Origin: Candidatus Woesearchaeota archaeon CG07_land_8_20_14_0_80_44_23
GTDB lineage: Archaea; Nanobdellota; Nanobdellia; Woesearchaeales; 0-14-0-80-44-23
Length of the DNA stretch: 26,284 bases
Reading direction: 5' to 3'
Assembly (NCBI GenBank): GCA_002779235.1
Contig: PEXD01000050.1
Coordinates: 1 to 26,284 of the forward strand
Shown here: one piece after another, positions 14,197-20,665 of the stretch
How positions within the stretch are numbered: the first letter of the stretch is position 1
Layout: each line of letters opens with the position of its first letter
Notes under the pieces: generated by a model
Seen by the model: the letters and a program-made list of their open reading frames with translations, nothing else
Databases searched by the model: none
Told to the model about the DNA's origin: nothing
Program-made: the position numbers and the translations under genes

Positions 14197-15185
14197 ATGT
14201 TCTTTACATTCATGTTCCTGAAGTCCCTTGAGAGGATTTCAGAGGCGCGCTTTGTGAGCTTTCCTGTTGTTATGAAAAGGCAGGGAAGCTTCCTGAGCTG
14301 CGCCTGAACATATGCTGAACTCAGGTCATCCTCATTGATTGCTGCCTTCTTTCTCGCCCTGCAGAAATATTCGAGACTGCCGACATTGCTCGGAATTTTT
14401 ACAATGAAGTCATACTCCATCTTCTTTCCAGAATCCAGTGTTTCTGCTATTTCTATGCTGTTGCTTGAGAGGAATTCCCTTGCCTGAAGAAGAAATGATG
14501 TGTCCTCTTTTTTCTTTGCCATCTGCTTTGGAGCCCTTTCATGCTTTGGCTTTTTCGGCTCTTCAGAAATTTTTTCAGGCACCTTCTCTCTGACTTTCCC
14601 GGGTTTTTCCTCTGATGTTATCAGCTTTGTGCTGTGCTTTATTGCAAACTCTATGCTTGATGCGATTGAGGGCTGCTCGCTTTTCTGCCCTGCCTGAAAA
14701 ATCCTAATCTGCTCTGGCGCTTTTTTCTCCCTCGGGGCTTCTTCTGCAATTGCTGCCTTTCCCTGCTTTGCAATTGAAACTGCCTCTTTCTCAGGCAGGA
14801 GGTGCCATCTCCAGAACTGCCTTCCCTCAAATGTAAAGGGAACTGCAAAATCCCTTATCATCCTGAGGGAAACCCTTGTGAGGGGGTCTGTCTCAGAATC
14901 CTCAATTATGCGCTGCTCCTTCAGCATGTCATAGGTCTGCCTGTCTTTTTCATTGAGAGAGGCATAAAGCCTTTCAAGCTTCTCCTCCTGCCCGGGCGCG
15001 TAGTAAACAGGAGAGCCTCCTATCTTTGCCTTTGAGATGAATATGAGCTTTCTTGAGACGAGCTCGGAGAGTAGTGCAGAAGATATCAGGATTTCACGCC
15101 CTATATATTTTCCTACTTCTGACGGGAGCACCGGGCCGTTGGCCTTCACAAATTCAAGCACTTCGTCGCTAAGCTCGCTTCCCAT
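14193..15185 (-). CDS. Winged-helix protein with possible nuclease-like C-terminal domain
   Basis: A 330-residue protein I cannot name. The first ~130 residues look like a winged-helix DNA-binding unit (LSDEVLEFVKANGPVLPSEV, a recognition-helix-like ISSALLSELVSRKLI, then a wing), followed by a FWRWHLLP stretch. Residues ~140-228 are charged and Pro/Lys/Glu-rich, probably disordered. The C-terminal ~100 residues (YDFIVKIPS, EYFCRARKK, LPCLFITTGKLTKRA) have the strand-helix pattern of a PD-(D/E)xK-like fold, although the usual Glu-x-Lys becomes Cys-Arg-Ala-Arg, so activity is doubtful. It is last of three minus-strand genes with fen and trm5, which hints at DNA or RNA maintenance. Its stop codon shares bases with the hydA stop (CTAG). 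Confidence 0.6.
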   Translation of the reverse strand: MGSELSDEVLEFVKANGPVLPSEVGKYIGREILISSALLSELVSRKLIFISKAKIGGSPVYYAPGQEEKLERLYASLNEKDRQTYDMLKEQRIIEDSETDPLTRVSLRMIRDFAVPFTFEGRQFWRWHLLPEKEAVSIAKQGKAAIAEEAPREKKAPEQIRIFQAGQKSEQPSIASSIEFAIKHSTKLITSEEKPGKVREKVPEKISEEPKKPKHERAPKQMAKKKEDTSFLLQAREFLSSNSIEIAETLDSGKKMEYDFIVKIPSNVGSLEYFCRARKKAAINEDDLSSAYVQAQLRKLPCLFITTGKLTKRASEILSRDFRNMNVKNI

Positions 15186-15218
15186 GGGAAATCCTGTTAT
15201 TAATCTCCTTTATTAATC

Positions 15219-16073
15219 TTATTGGTTTGCCTTTTTCAGCACCTTAAAATCTATGCACACCCTGAATTTTCCGGGCGAATAATGCCCGCATTTGTTCCAG
15301 GAGAGAATCCTGACTTTTGCGCAGTATTTTTTAGCTGCTTCCTTTATTACATTGACTGCAGGGCCTGGAATCTCCTCCTCTTTCATGAATGAGTAGAAGT
15401 GCACAATACAGCCGGGCTCTGCTGCTGCGAAGCATGCATCAAGGAAGTGCCCTGAATCCTTTGGGAGGGGCATAAGTATCCTGTCAAAGCCGGCATGCCT
15501 TTTTTTGATTATCTCCAATGTCTTTTTTCTTGCATCGCCTTTTATCGCGACAACATTTGAGAGCTTGTTCAGGCGGATGTTTTCCTCTGCATACCTGTGA
15601 GCAACAGGGTTTTTCTCTATTGCATAGATTATTTTCGGCCTGCTGTTTCTTGCAATGACTATGGGATAAGGGGCGCATCCCGAAAACATTACAAGTATCT
15701 CTTCTCCTGGCTTTACGAGAGAGGCAATCCTTTTTCTTTCCTCTGAAAGCCGGGGCGAGAAATACACCTTTTCAATGTCCAGCTTCAGCACCGAATTGTT
15801 TTCCCTGCAAATCGTCTCTTTCCTTCTCTGCCCTGCGATTACTTGCAGCTTAGGGGTCCTGTAAATGCCGGAGTACTGCTTTACTTTTTTTGCAACCACC
15901 TTTATGTTTTTGAAATGGGAAAGCATTGCCTCGCCGATGAGTTTCTCTCTCTTTTTTAGTTCAGGCGGCATGCCTGAGAACACTGCTATGTCGCCTACAA
16001 CATCAAATGATGCAGGAAGAACTGACAGCTCCTTTTTTGTAAGTTTTCCTGCAAGCATCTCTTTCAGTTTCAT
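15219..16073 (-). CDS. Trm5-family tRNA (guanine37-N1) methyltransferase
   Basis: SAM-dependent class I methyltransferase of the Trm5/Taw2 group, acting on G37 next to the tRNA anticodon, which keeps the reading frame. The 284-residue product has the D2-type N-terminal region with YRTPKLQVIAGQRRKET and KVYFSPRLSEERKRIA (103-117). The SAM site is GEEILVMFSGCAPYPIVIA, and RILMPLPKDSGHFLD follows at about 198-212. The short N-terminus lacks the extra D1 domain found in Methanocaldococcus Trm5. FSGCAPYPI deviates from the usual F-A-G-x-G-P-F, so a sister activity such as Taw2-type aminocarboxypropyl transfer in wyosine synthesis is possible but less likely. It starts 9 nt after the fen stop, in one operon. 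Confidence 0.82.
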   Translation of the reverse strand: MKLKEMLAGKLTKKELSVLPASFDVVGDIAVFSGMPPELKKREKLIGEAMLSHFKNIKVVAKKVKQYSGIYRTPKLQVIAGQRRKETICRENNSVLKLDIEKVYFSPRLSEERKRIASLVKPGEEILVMFSGCAPYPIVIARNSRPKIIYAIEKNPVAHRYAEENIRLNKLSNVVAIKGDARKKTLEIIKKRHAGFDRILMPLPKDSGHFLDACFAAAEPGCIVHFYSFMKEEEIPGPAVNVIKEAAKKYCAKVRILSWNKCGHYSPGKFRVCIDFKVLKKANQ

Positions 16074-16082
16074 TTTTTCTCT

Positions 16083-17117
16083 TCAGAAAAATTCAGACAG
16101 CCCCTTCTGAACCTTTTTCTCGCATTCCTTTTCCATATCAGAAATGGTTTTTTCGACCCGCTCTACAGAAAACTGGTGCCTCTCGCAGAGTATCTCCCTG
16201 ATTTTGTCTGCATTTATGCTGCCCTGATTTTTTGAGTAATCGTCAGAGACAGGCATCTTTGCAATGACATCAAAAACCTCCTGCCAGGGCATCTCAAAGC
16301 TCTCTTCCCACTTTGCTTCAGAGAACAACAAATTCAGATTTTCCCCATGCTTTTTCACAAGCTTCAGCGCATTCTTCGGCCCTATGCCCCTTATGCCTTT
16401 TGAATTGAAGTCAGTTCCCACAAGCATTGAGAGGGCTATGAGCTGCTTCTGGCTTATTCCCAGAGCAGAAAAAACGCTTGGGAGCTCTATAAGTTCTGGA
16501 AATACCTGCTGGTATGCAAGCGTGCCAGGAATTTTCTTCCTTGCGCTTATGCTGAGGTTCCTCACCAGCCGGGGGGAGCCGAAAAGCAGGCAGTCAGCAT
16601 CCTGGGAACCCACTGCAAATGCATCGCCTTTCCTGACAATATGGGATGCCTGCGCCTCGCCTTCTGAGGGCGCCTGCACAACAGGTATTCCAAATGCAGA
16701 GAGCAGCTCCTTTGACTCTGCAATTATCTCCTTTGTCAGCCGAGATGTTCTTCCGGCATACTTGTGCATTGCCGCAGTGTCTCCCAGCTCAAACGCCGCC
16801 TCATACTTCTTCTGGGCCTCAATTTTCCCCTGCCTTCTCTCCTCAATTGTCTTCTGCTTCAGCTCAGGCGGCTTGCCGTCAAAGACATAAATGAGGGATA
16901 TTCCTTTCTGCATGAGGTTTGCATTCCTTGAGAAAAGCCCCATTAGGTGGCTTGTCACATTTCCTGAAGAATCTGTCAATGGGGTGCCGTCTGGCTGCCT
17001 TATTGTGGTTATGAACTGGTAGAGCGCAAGGTGAGCGTCCACTGCTATTGCCTTTCCGCTGAGCTCCTTGTAGTCAATCTGCTTTCTGGGAAGAAGCTCT
17101 GTTATCTGGACGCCCAT
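16083..17117 (-). CDS. fen: Flap endonuclease 1
   Basis: Structure-specific nuclease that removes 5' flaps during Okazaki fragment maturation and base excision repair. The 344-residue product has every acidic active-site residue at the classic FEN-1 position: D27 (AVDAH), D80 (YVFDGKPP), E152 and E154 (SEGEAQ), D173 and D175 (SQDADCLLFG) and D236 (VGTDF). A helix-hairpin-helix region reads GIRGIGPKNALKLVKKHG. The protein ends in a perfect PCNA-binding box, QKGLSEFF at 337-344. A TATA box about 25 nt upstream of the ATG gives a leaderless start. First gene of a three-gene minus-strand operon. Confidence 0.97.
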   Translation of the reverse strand: MGVQITELLPRKQIDYKELSGKAIAVDAHLALYQFITTIRQPDGTPLTDSSGNVTSHLMGLFSRNANLMQKGISLIYVFDGKPPELKQKTIEERRQGKIEAQKKYEAAFELGDTAAMHKYAGRTSRLTKEIIAESKELLSAFGIPVVQAPSEGEAQASHIVRKGDAFAVGSQDADCLLFGSPRLVRNLSISARKKIPGTLAYQQVFPELIELPSVFSALGISQKQLIALSMLVGTDFNSKGIRGIGPKNALKLVKKHGENLNLLFSEAKWEESFEMPWQEVFDVIAKMPVSDDYSKNQGSINADKIREILCERHQFSVERVEKTISDMEKECEKKVQKGLSEFF

Positions 17118-17136
17118 GTGAAAAAGTCAGCATTTC

Positions 17137-17146
17137 TATTATAAAA
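17137..17146 (-). promoter_or_regulatory. TATA box of fen
   Basis: The lower strand reads TTTTATAATA, centred about 25 nt upstream of the fen ATG at 17117. No ribosome-binding site is present between them, which agrees with a leaderless mRNA. Confidence 0.6.
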
Positions 17147-17166
17147 ACCTTCCCAATGCCATAATA

Positions 17167-17174
17167 TTTAAATA
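17167..17174 (+). promoter_or_regulatory. TATA box of the small membrane protein gene
   Basis: TTTAAATA is centred 26-27 nt before the ATG at 17197. It forms a divergent pair with the fen TATA box within an 79-nt intergenic region. Confidence 0.6.
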
Positions 17175-17196
17175 GCAAATTCCAATTTATTTCATC

Positions 17197-17715
17197 ATGG
17201 TCTATGAGAAGTTGATAGAGAAGCTGAAGGCAAAGGGATGGAGCAACAAGGACATAGTGGAGACCATAAGAATCCTTAATGCGCCGCCAGAGAATAAAAA
17301 GCAGTCAATAGTCAGCCTTGACAGCACTGTTTACTGGTTCGCCCTCATCCTGATGATAATTGGGAGCATCGTGCTTTCCATAATAATGATTCCCTCCCTG
17401 CTGGCCCTCAATGCATTTGCCCTCTACTTTATAATAATTATCGTTGCTTATGCCTTCGGCACGATGTTCAGCATACTGATAAGCGAGATTGAGACAATGC
17501 AGGGCAGGAGGATAATAGCCCAGCTCTTCATACCCGCGCTCGCCCTGGTGAACATGTATTACATAACAAGGGTCACAAACATATTCGCGACAGCCATGAA
17601 CATAAAGAACCCGCACAACCCGATAATAATGTCAGGCATATACGCCTTTTTCTTCATAGCTCCCTATTTCATAAATGAAATTGCAAGGAAAATAAGGATA
17701 ATAAAAATAGAATAA
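17197..17715 (+). CDS. Hypothetical four-helix membrane protein
   Basis: A 172-residue protein I do not recognise. A charged N-terminal helix of about 40 residues (YEKLIEKLKAKGWSNKDIVE) resembles the short helix-turn segments seen at the start of many archaeal membrane proteins. About four hydrophobic segments follow: FALILMIIGSIVLSIIMIP, ALYFIIIIVAYAFGTMFSIL, IAQLFIPALALVNMYYI, and IMSGIYAFFFIAPYFI. The C-terminus is basic, as expected for a cytoplasmic tail. No catalytic motif is visible. It has its own leaderless promoter and is convergent with the next small gene, 4 nt away. The hydrophobicity, isoleucine-rich codons and promoter make a real gene very likely; function is unknown. Confidence 0.72.
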   Translation: MVYEKLIEKLKAKGWSNKDIVETIRILNAPPENKKQSIVSLDSTVYWFALILMIIGSIVLSIIMIPSLLALNAFALYFIIIIVAYAFGTMFSILISEIETMQGRRIIAQLFIPALALVNMYYITRVTNIFATAMNIKNPHNPIIMSGIYAFFFIAPYFINEIARKIRIIKIE

Positions 17716-17719
17716 AAAA

Positions 17720-17977
17720 TTACTTTTTCTTCGCAATATCCCTCTTCTTCTCAGCCCTCTCCACAACCCTCCTGTAGTACTCAAACTCAACATCTGTCGG
17801 GCCATAAGTCATTGAAATCAGCGAAGAAACCAGCATTATCGCAAATATTATCCCTATGCCTAAGCCCCAGCTCTGGCTCTGGGGATAAATCCAGATTACA
17901 GAAAGCATCAGCCCAACTAATGCCGTCAGCAGGAATCCCGCAGGAAGGGGCGCTATTGAAAATTTATTATCCTCCAT
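17720..17977 (-). CDS. Hypothetical small two-helix membrane protein
   Basis: An 85-residue protein with two predicted membrane segments, AGFLLTALVGLMLSVIWIY and GIGIIFAIMLVSSLISMTYG, then a charged helical tail (EFEYYRRVVERAEKKRD) that may form a coiled coil in the cytoplasm. No known family is recognised. A strong ribosome-binding site (GAGGTGG) precedes the ATG, and a TATA-like TATTTAAGA lies upstream near 18018-18026, so it has its own promoter. Convergent with the preceding four-helix membrane gene. Confidence 0.65.
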   Translation of the reverse strand: MEDNKFSIAPLPAGFLLTALVGLMLSVIWIYPQSQSWGLGIGIIFAIMLVSSLISMTYGPTDVEFEYYRRVVERAEKKRDIAKKK

Positions 17978-18028
17978 TGAAAAACCACCTCTTTGCCTAA
18001 ATAAACGCTGCCTGTCTTAAATAGTTTT

Positions 18029-18487
18029 TCATGCAAAGTCAGAAAGGAATTTTCTGAGAAGCGCTGCTGCCGCCTCCCTCTTCTTTGGAAATGCAGCAAC
18101 TGCCAGTTTTACATGATAGCAGTTGCCGCTGTCTGTTAATACAGCTCTGCCATCTTTGCTCCATTGCTTCTTGTCAATCCTGATGTAGAAGAAAAGCTCG
18201 TCGTCAAGACGGCTCTCAATCTGGGAGAGAAGAGTTGCTGTCCCTTCCTTGCCAAGCGCTGAAAGGAGGTTTTCCATGAAAGCTCTGATATCCCTCTCTT
18301 TATCAATGCGGACCTCAGCAACTTTTATTATATTTCCAGAAAGCCCTTCTGCAGTGCTCTCCCTCACCTGAACTTTTTCCTCTTCAATATTGAATGGGAA
18401 AAATTGGAGAAGCCCATTCTTAACCAGGGCATAGTCCTCATAATCCTTGCAGAAAACAGAGACCTCTGCCGAATGCGCAATTTTCAT
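18029..18487 (-). CDS. COG1325/PF01877-type RNA-binding protein (exosome-associated family)
   Basis: A 152-residue protein resembling the archaeal RNA-binding family once annotated as a predicted exosome subunit. The N-terminal strand AHSAEVSVFCKDYEDYALVK matches the family's opening beta-strand and helix. The middle holds the ESRLDDELFFYIRIDKKQW segment, equivalent to the conserved R-x-D-K strand (here RIDKKQW), followed by a basic C-terminal helix KKREAAAALLRKFL. Members are thought to bind structured RNA; a role in RNA processing or decay is inferred from the family. It is divergent from the presenilin-like gene, sharing one symmetric TATA box, and appears leaderless. Confidence 0.7.
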   Translation of the reverse strand: MKIAHSAEVSVFCKDYEDYALVKNGLLQFFPFNIEEEKVQVRESTAEGLSGNIIKVAEVRIDKERDIRAFMENLLSALGKEGTATLLSQIESRLDDELFFYIRIDKKQWSKDGRAVLTDSGNCYHVKLAVAAFPKKREAAAALLRKFLSDFA

Positions 18488-18509
18488 AGGCAGGCAAAAA
18501 TCAGTAAAT

Positions 18510-18517
18510 TTATATAA
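18510..18517. promoter_or_regulatory. Shared symmetric TATA box for two divergent leaderless genes
   Basis: TTATATAA is a perfect palindrome centred at 18513.5. The plus-strand ATG (18539) and the minus-strand ATG (18487) lie about 26 nt away on either side, the archaeal TATA-to-start distance in both directions. Only 51 nt separate the two start codons and there is no second AT-rich box. Confidence 0.6.
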
Positions 18518-18538
18518 GGTTTGCGTTTAGAGAAAAGC

Positions 18539-19483
18539 ATGAAGCACAACCTGGCAGTAACGCTGACACTGATAATATTTTTCTTCGTTGCAGAGCTTTT
18601 CGGGCTCTATGCCATAGGCAGGGACCTCAAGATTTCAAAATCATCAGCTGGGCAGATAATAACAAGCCACCCTGTAACAGCAGTAGGGGCGAGGCCTGAG
18701 ATAAAAAATTCTCAGACGCTGATATACATATTTGTCTCTGTGCTGATTGGCACAGTGCTAATACTTCTGCTTGCAAGATTCAGGCAGCCGAGAATCTGGA
18801 AGTTCTGGTTCTTTCTCGCTGTTTGGATGGCAATGGCAATCTGCCTCGGCGTGTTCATGAGGCCGTGGCTTGCAATAATGGTTGCGTTTGCCCTTGCACT
18901 CCTGAAGATACTCAAGCCAAACCCGATTTCCCACAATATGACAGAGCTGCTGATATATGCGGGAATCGCCCTGATGATAGTTCCTCTCCTTAATGCGCTC
19001 TGGGCATTCATCCTCCTCATCGCATTTTCAGTGTATGACATGATTGCTGTCTGGAAGAGCAAGCACATGGTCAGCCTTGCAGAGTTCCAGATGCAAAGCA
19101 GGGTATTTGCAGGATTCTTCATACCTTATAAGATGAAGGCAGCGCCTTTGCAGAGCAGCGCAAGACAAGTTGCCTCTGCCCCAAAAAAAGCAGGCAGGCC
19201 AAAGAAAACACTTGCAGCTGAAGCCCAGCCGCAGAGCGCCATATTGGGCGGCGGAGACATAGCGCTCCCAATGATATTCTCCGGAGCTTTCATGGAGCAG
19301 CTTGTGAGGGTTCAGGCGCTGACAAAAAGCGCCGCATTTTTCAGGGCTTCAATAATCTCGCTTTTTGCAACTGCTGCGCTGGCTGTTCTTCTCTTCAAAA
19401 GCGAGAAGGGAAAGTTCTACCCTGCAATGCCATTCCTGACAATCGGCTGCATTGTAGGCGCAATTGTGGCAATGTTTGTATGA
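18539..19483 (+). CDS. Presenilin-like intramembrane aspartyl protease (A22 family)
   Basis: GxGD-type protease that cleaves proteins within the membrane, related to presenilin and signal peptide peptidase. The 314-residue product has about nine hydrophobic segments. The two catalytic aspartates are present: D167 in FSVYDMIAVW (the YD motif) and D240 in GGGDIALPMIFSG (the GxGD motif). YPAMPFLTIGC at 294-304 is the archaeal form of the PAL motif. A Lys/Ala/Pro-rich loop (about 200-235) separates the two catalytic helices. The ATG at 18539 fits the TATA box spacing; an in-frame TTG at 18521 is rejected. Likely substrates are remnant signal peptides or membrane proteins, but none can be named. 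Confidence 0.9.
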   Translation: MKHNLAVTLTLIIFFFVAELFGLYAIGRDLKISKSSAGQIITSHPVTAVGARPEIKNSQTLIYIFVSVLIGTVLILLLARFRQPRIWKFWFFLAVWMAMAICLGVFMRPWLAIMVAFALALLKILKPNPISHNMTELLIYAGIALMIVPLLNALWAFILLIAFSVYDMIAVWKSKHMVSLAEFQMQSRVFAGFFIPYKMKAAPLQSSARQVASAPKKAGRPKKTLAAEAQPQSAILGGGDIALPMIFSGAFMEQLVRVQALTKSAAFFRASIISLFATAALAVLLFKSEKGKFYPAMPFLTIGCIVGAIVAMFV

Positions 19484-19496
19484 TTTCCTGCAAAAA

Positions 19497-19506
19497 TTTT
19501 TAAAAC
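19497..19506 (+). promoter_or_regulatory. TATA-like box of the RsmC-like methyltransferase gene
   Basis: TTTTTAAAAC is centred about 26 nt before the ATG at 19527. The leaderless spacing matches other promoters in this window. Confidence 0.5.
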
Positions 19507-19526
19507 GCCGGGCATATTGATTCTTT

Positions 19527-20123
19527 ATGGAACATTACTTTTCTGAAAATCCCAAGGCAGCTGCATCTGAAAGGACATTCTCTGCCCTGCTAAGGGGCAA
19601 CCGGCTTTCTTTTGTTTCATCAGGAGGTGTGTTTTCAAAGTCAGGGATTGACAAAGGGACAGAACTCCTGATAGAAAAGTGCATAATGCAGGATGGCTGG
19701 CGCGTGCTTGACCTTGGCTGCGGCTACGGGGTAGTGGGGGTTTCAATTGCAAAGGCGTTTAATGTTGAAGTTGTGATGAGCGATGTGAACGAGAGGGCTC
19801 TTCTTCTTACAGGGAAAAACCTTGAGAGGAATGGCTGCACTGCAAAGGCGATAAAGAGCTCTGGCTACGACTCACTTTCAGATTTTAAAGGAATGTTTGA
19901 CTCAATACTTGTAAACCCTCCGCAGAAAGCGGGAAAGAAAGTGTGCTTTAGGATGATAGACGATGCGCCGTTATTCCTGAAAAAAAGAGGGTTTCTGCAG
20001 GTTGTTGCAAGGCCCAGGCATGGCGGAAATTCGCTGGCAGCAGAGATGCAAGGGGTTTTTGGCAACTGTGAAAAGATTGCTGAGAAAGGCAACTTTGCAG
20101 TTTATGCAAGCATGAAAAAATGA
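19527..20123 (+). CDS. RsmC-like SAM-dependent methyltransferase
   Basis: Small-domain methyltransferase of the MTS/RsmC group, 198 residues. The SAM-binding motif is LDLGCGYGVVGVSIA (61-75), the acidic loop after strand 2 is MSDVNERAL, and the catalytic NPPQKAG (130-136) is the NPP motif of N-methyltransferases that act on exocyclic amines of nucleobases. The N-terminal segment HYFSENPKAA...FSKSGIDKGTE matches the family, including archaeal homologues of the MJ0882 type. rRNA or tRNA guanine-N2 methylation is the likely activity, but the site cannot be told. Its stop codon overlaps the start of the RNase HI gene (ATGATG), so the two are translationally coupled. Confidence 0.85.
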   Translation: MEHYFSENPKAAASERTFSALLRGNRLSFVSSGGVFSKSGIDKGTELLIEKCIMQDGWRVLDLGCGYGVVGVSIAKAFNVEVVMSDVNERALLLTGKNLERNGCTAKAIKSSGYDSLSDFKGMFDSILVNPPQKAGKKVCFRMIDDAPLFLKKRGFLQVVARPRHGGNSLAAEMQGVFGNCEKIAEKGNFAVYASMKK

Positions 20124-20527
20124 TGAAAAAGAATGTTTTGGAAATAGCCACTGACGGCGCCTGCTCGGGAAATCCGGGGCAGATGGGGCTCGGAGTTGTA
20201 ATCTCTGAAAATGGCAGGGTTGTGAGGAGAATTTCAAAGCCAGCTGGATTTGGAACCAACAACAGGGCAGAATACCTCGCAATAATCCTCGCATTGAAAG
20301 AGGCGCTGAAGCTGGGCGCCGACTCTGTTAAAATAACATCGGACAGCCAGCTTGTTATAATGCAGATAACTGGAAAATACAGGATAAAGTCAGATGAGCT
20401 GAGGAAACTCAAGGAAGAGGCAGACTCCCTTGCGAAAAAGTTCAGGGAAGTGAAATTCAGGTGGGTTGGAAGGGAGGAAAACTTCATGGCAGATGCGCTG
20501 GCAAAGGCAGCATCAATGATGTTATAA
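20120..20527 (+). CDS. rnhA: Ribonuclease HI
   Basis: Endonuclease that degrades the RNA strand of RNA-DNA hybrids. The 135-residue protein has all four carboxylates of the active site: D12 (TDGACSGNPG), E51 (NNRAEY), D75 (SDSQLV) and D125 (FMADALAKA). It lacks the basic protrusion of the E. coli enzyme, as archaeal and double-stranded-RNA-dependent type 1 enzymes do. The start is the first or second Met (20120/20123), overlapping the upstream methyltransferase stop. A perfect terminator-like hairpin begins within its stop codon region. Confidence 0.94.
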   Translation: MMKKNVLEIATDGACSGNPGQMGLGVVISENGRVVRRISKPAGFGTNNRAEYLAIILALKEALKLGADSVKITSDSQLVIMQITGKYRIKSDELRKLKEEADSLAKKFREVKFRWVGREENFMADALAKAASMML

Positions 20528-20550
20528 AAATCCGCTGAGAGCGGATTTTT
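20526..20550 (+). terminator. Perfect terminator-like hairpin after RNase HI
   Basis: AAAAATCCGCT (20526-20536) pairs perfectly with AGCGGATTTTT (20540-20550) around a GAG loop. The 11-bp stem has a GC-rich core, an A tract on the left and a T tract on the right, the shape of a bacterial intrinsic terminator, functional on either strand. It starts at the stop codon of the RNase HI gene. Confidence 0.65.
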
Positions 20551-20558
20551 AGGATGCC

Positions 20559-20610
20559 AAAAACGGCGCTGTATCTTTGAATGAAAGCATTAAATTTTAG
20601 CGCCGTTTTT
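20559..20610. terminator. Second terminator-like inverted repeat
   Basis: AAAAACGGCGCT (20559-20570) is perfectly complementary to AGCGCCGTTTTT (20599-20610), a 12-bp stem with a 28-nt AT-rich loop. Like the hairpin just before it, it has flanking A and T tracts. It could terminate transcription in both directions or mark an insertion boundary. Confidence 0.55.
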
Positions 20611-20634
20611 CAGCATAATTGTTTCTACTGGAAA

Positions 20635-20645
20635 GTTTAAATATC
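20635..20645 (+). promoter_or_regulatory. TATA box of the exported toroid-like protein gene
   Basis: GTTTAAATATC is centred about 26 nt before a GTG at 20666, matching the leaderless spacing and supporting the GTG as start codon. Confidence 0.55.
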
Positions 20646-20665
20646 AGAACAATATATTAACTTTT

